Source of the DNA: Natrialba taiwanensis DSM 12281
Lineage (GTDB): Archaea; Halobacteriota; Halobacteria; Halobacteriales; Natrialbaceae
DNA length: 64,000 nt
Assembly (NCBI RefSeq): GCF_000337595.1
Contig: NZ_AOIL01000013.1
Location: 24,623 to 88,622 of the forward strand
Direction of reading: 5' to 3'
In this document: one piece after another, positions 63,200 through 64,000 of the stretch
How positions within the stretch are numbered: position 1 is the first letter of the stretch
Layout of the letters: each line of letters begins with the position of its first letter
The notes under the pieces: model-generated
Database searches by the model: none
What the model saw: the letters and a program-made list of their open reading frames with translations, nothing else
What the model was told of the DNA's origin: nothing
Translations under genes and position numbers: made by a program

Positions 63200-63987
63200 A
63201 TGACAGCAGTCGGTATCGACGCCATCGAGATCTGGACCGGGAATCTCAAACTCGATTTACCCGGGACGTTCGCACCGGAAAAGGGCGAAGACCCTGAGAA
63301 GTATACCAAGGGACTCGGTCTGAACGCGAGTTCGTTTCCCGACAGTTACGAGGACATCGTCACGATGGGCGCGAACGCGGCCCACCGCCTGATGGAACGC
63401 AAGGACCTCGAACCTGACGATATCGGCCGAATCGACGTTGCAACCGAGAGTTCGTTCGACAACTCGAAGCCGGTTTCGACGTACGTCGCTGGCTGTCTCG
63501 AAGACGTTTACGACGGCGATTTCCACCACGCCAACAAGGGCGAGCGGAAGTTCGCCTGTATCGCGGGGACCCAGAGTCTAGACGACGCATACAACTGGAT
63601 CAGCGCGGGTCGAAACCGCGGCCGCGGCGCGCTCGTCATCGCGACGGACACCGCGCTGTACGCCCGCGGCGACGCCGGGGAGGCGACCCAGGGTGCAGGT
63701 GCGATCGCGATGTACATCGACGAGGACCCGGATCTGATCGAACTCTCCGCAGAACAGGGCTACGGCTCGGCCGACGAGACGGACTTTCTCAAGCCGAACC
63801 AGCAGTTCCCCTCCGTCGACGGGAAGCGCTCGGTGCAGGTGTATCTCGCCCGGATGCGCGAAGCCCTGGAAGACTACGAGAGCGCCGCGGGCGACGTCCA
63901 TCCCGAAGACATCACCTTTGCGCCGTTCCACACGCCGTTCCCCGGCATGGTCCGCAAGGCCGCCCTGCTCGCCTACCGCCATTGCTC
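63200..63987 (+). CDS. hydroxymethylglutaryl-CoA synthase, 5' part (truncated at the window end)
   Basis: About 262 residues of the archaeal thiolase-fold HMG-CoA synthase, which condenses acetyl-CoA with acetoacetyl-CoA in the mevalonate pathway for isoprenoid lipids. The catalytic Cys120 lies in GERKFACIAGTQSLDDAY, Glu83 in ATESSFDNSK, and the later His is in PFHTPFPGMV. The protein matches the family up to about KAALLAYRH; from there on, the last codons become a non-family sequence that contains the adapter 13-mer at 63988-64000. The gene is therefore interrupted, not naturally ended. Confidence 0.92.
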
Positions 63988-64000
63988 AGATCGGAAGAGC
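63988..64000 (+). other. Illumina adapter prefix (assembly artefact)
   Basis: The last 13 bases are AGATCGGAAGAGC, the exact start of the standard Illumina TruSeq/universal read-through adapter, and they break a highly conserved gene. A random 13-mer match in 64 kb is very unlikely. Confidence 0.9.

Overview
The window is chromosomal DNA from a haloarchaeon. The evidence is a high-GC sequence with very acidic predicted proteins, twin-arginine signals on secreted proteins, ATG/GTG starts 25-35 nt behind TATA-like boxes (leaderless style), and archaeal information genes (L21e, Rpo4, FttA/aCPSF1, Cdc48, NucS). The gene content fits the Natrialbales (Natrinema/Haloterrigena-like), but the genus is an inference. 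No rRNA, tRNA, CRISPR array or complete insertion sequence was recognised. The last 13 bases match the Illumina adapter prefix, so the right edge is probably an assembly artefact.

Layout. 0-8.5 kb: a secreted PQQ-type beta-propeller, a bat-type HTH regulator, and the two archaeal CoA-pathway enzymes pantoate kinase and phosphopantothenate synthetase. A 978-residue membrane protein with 13 tandem DUF1508 repeats lies between the two enzymes. 8.5-17.9 kb: gamma-glutamyltransferase, TyrRS, BirA, UspA, an amidohydrolase, an HD phosphohydrolase and small proteins. 18-26.5 kb: a Gfo/Idh/MocA dehydrogenase, a secreted GH3 glycosidase, a nitroreductase, an aminotransferase, a split cobalamin-independent methionine synthase, and a frameshifted membrane gene. 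26.7-31.5 kb: the archaeal cluster L21e-rpo4-DUF655-ksgA-mscS-hemK2 on the minus strand. A degenerate response regulator on the opposite strand interrupts it. 31.6-45.5 kb: a cystathionine synthase-type PLP enzyme, an MBL hydrolase, an Rnl3-type RNA ligase, the transcription-termination nuclease FttA, NucS, PEBP, DoxX-like and GNAT proteins, MutS and a CHY zinc finger protein.

45.7-53.1 kb holds a divergent gas vesicle cluster, with gvpA-N-O to the left and gvpF-G-H-(I)-J-K-L-M to the right. No gvpC, gvpD or gvpE is present. Several members are unusual: GvpO carries an N-terminal zinc-finger-like motif and a Q/E-rich spacer, the gvpI slot holds a 323-aa protein with a long acidic N-terminus, and the bidirectional promoter contains paired repeat motifs.

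53.2-64 kb: zinc-ribbon micro-proteins, a second Gfo/Idh/MocA gene, a zinc alcohol dehydrogenase, a BCP peroxiredoxin, two HTH regulators, Cdc48 translationally coupled to a small Hsp20-like protein (DUF7127), a TatD-like hydrolase, DUF2150, and the 5' part of HMG-CoA synthase (mevalonate pathway for archaeal lipids).
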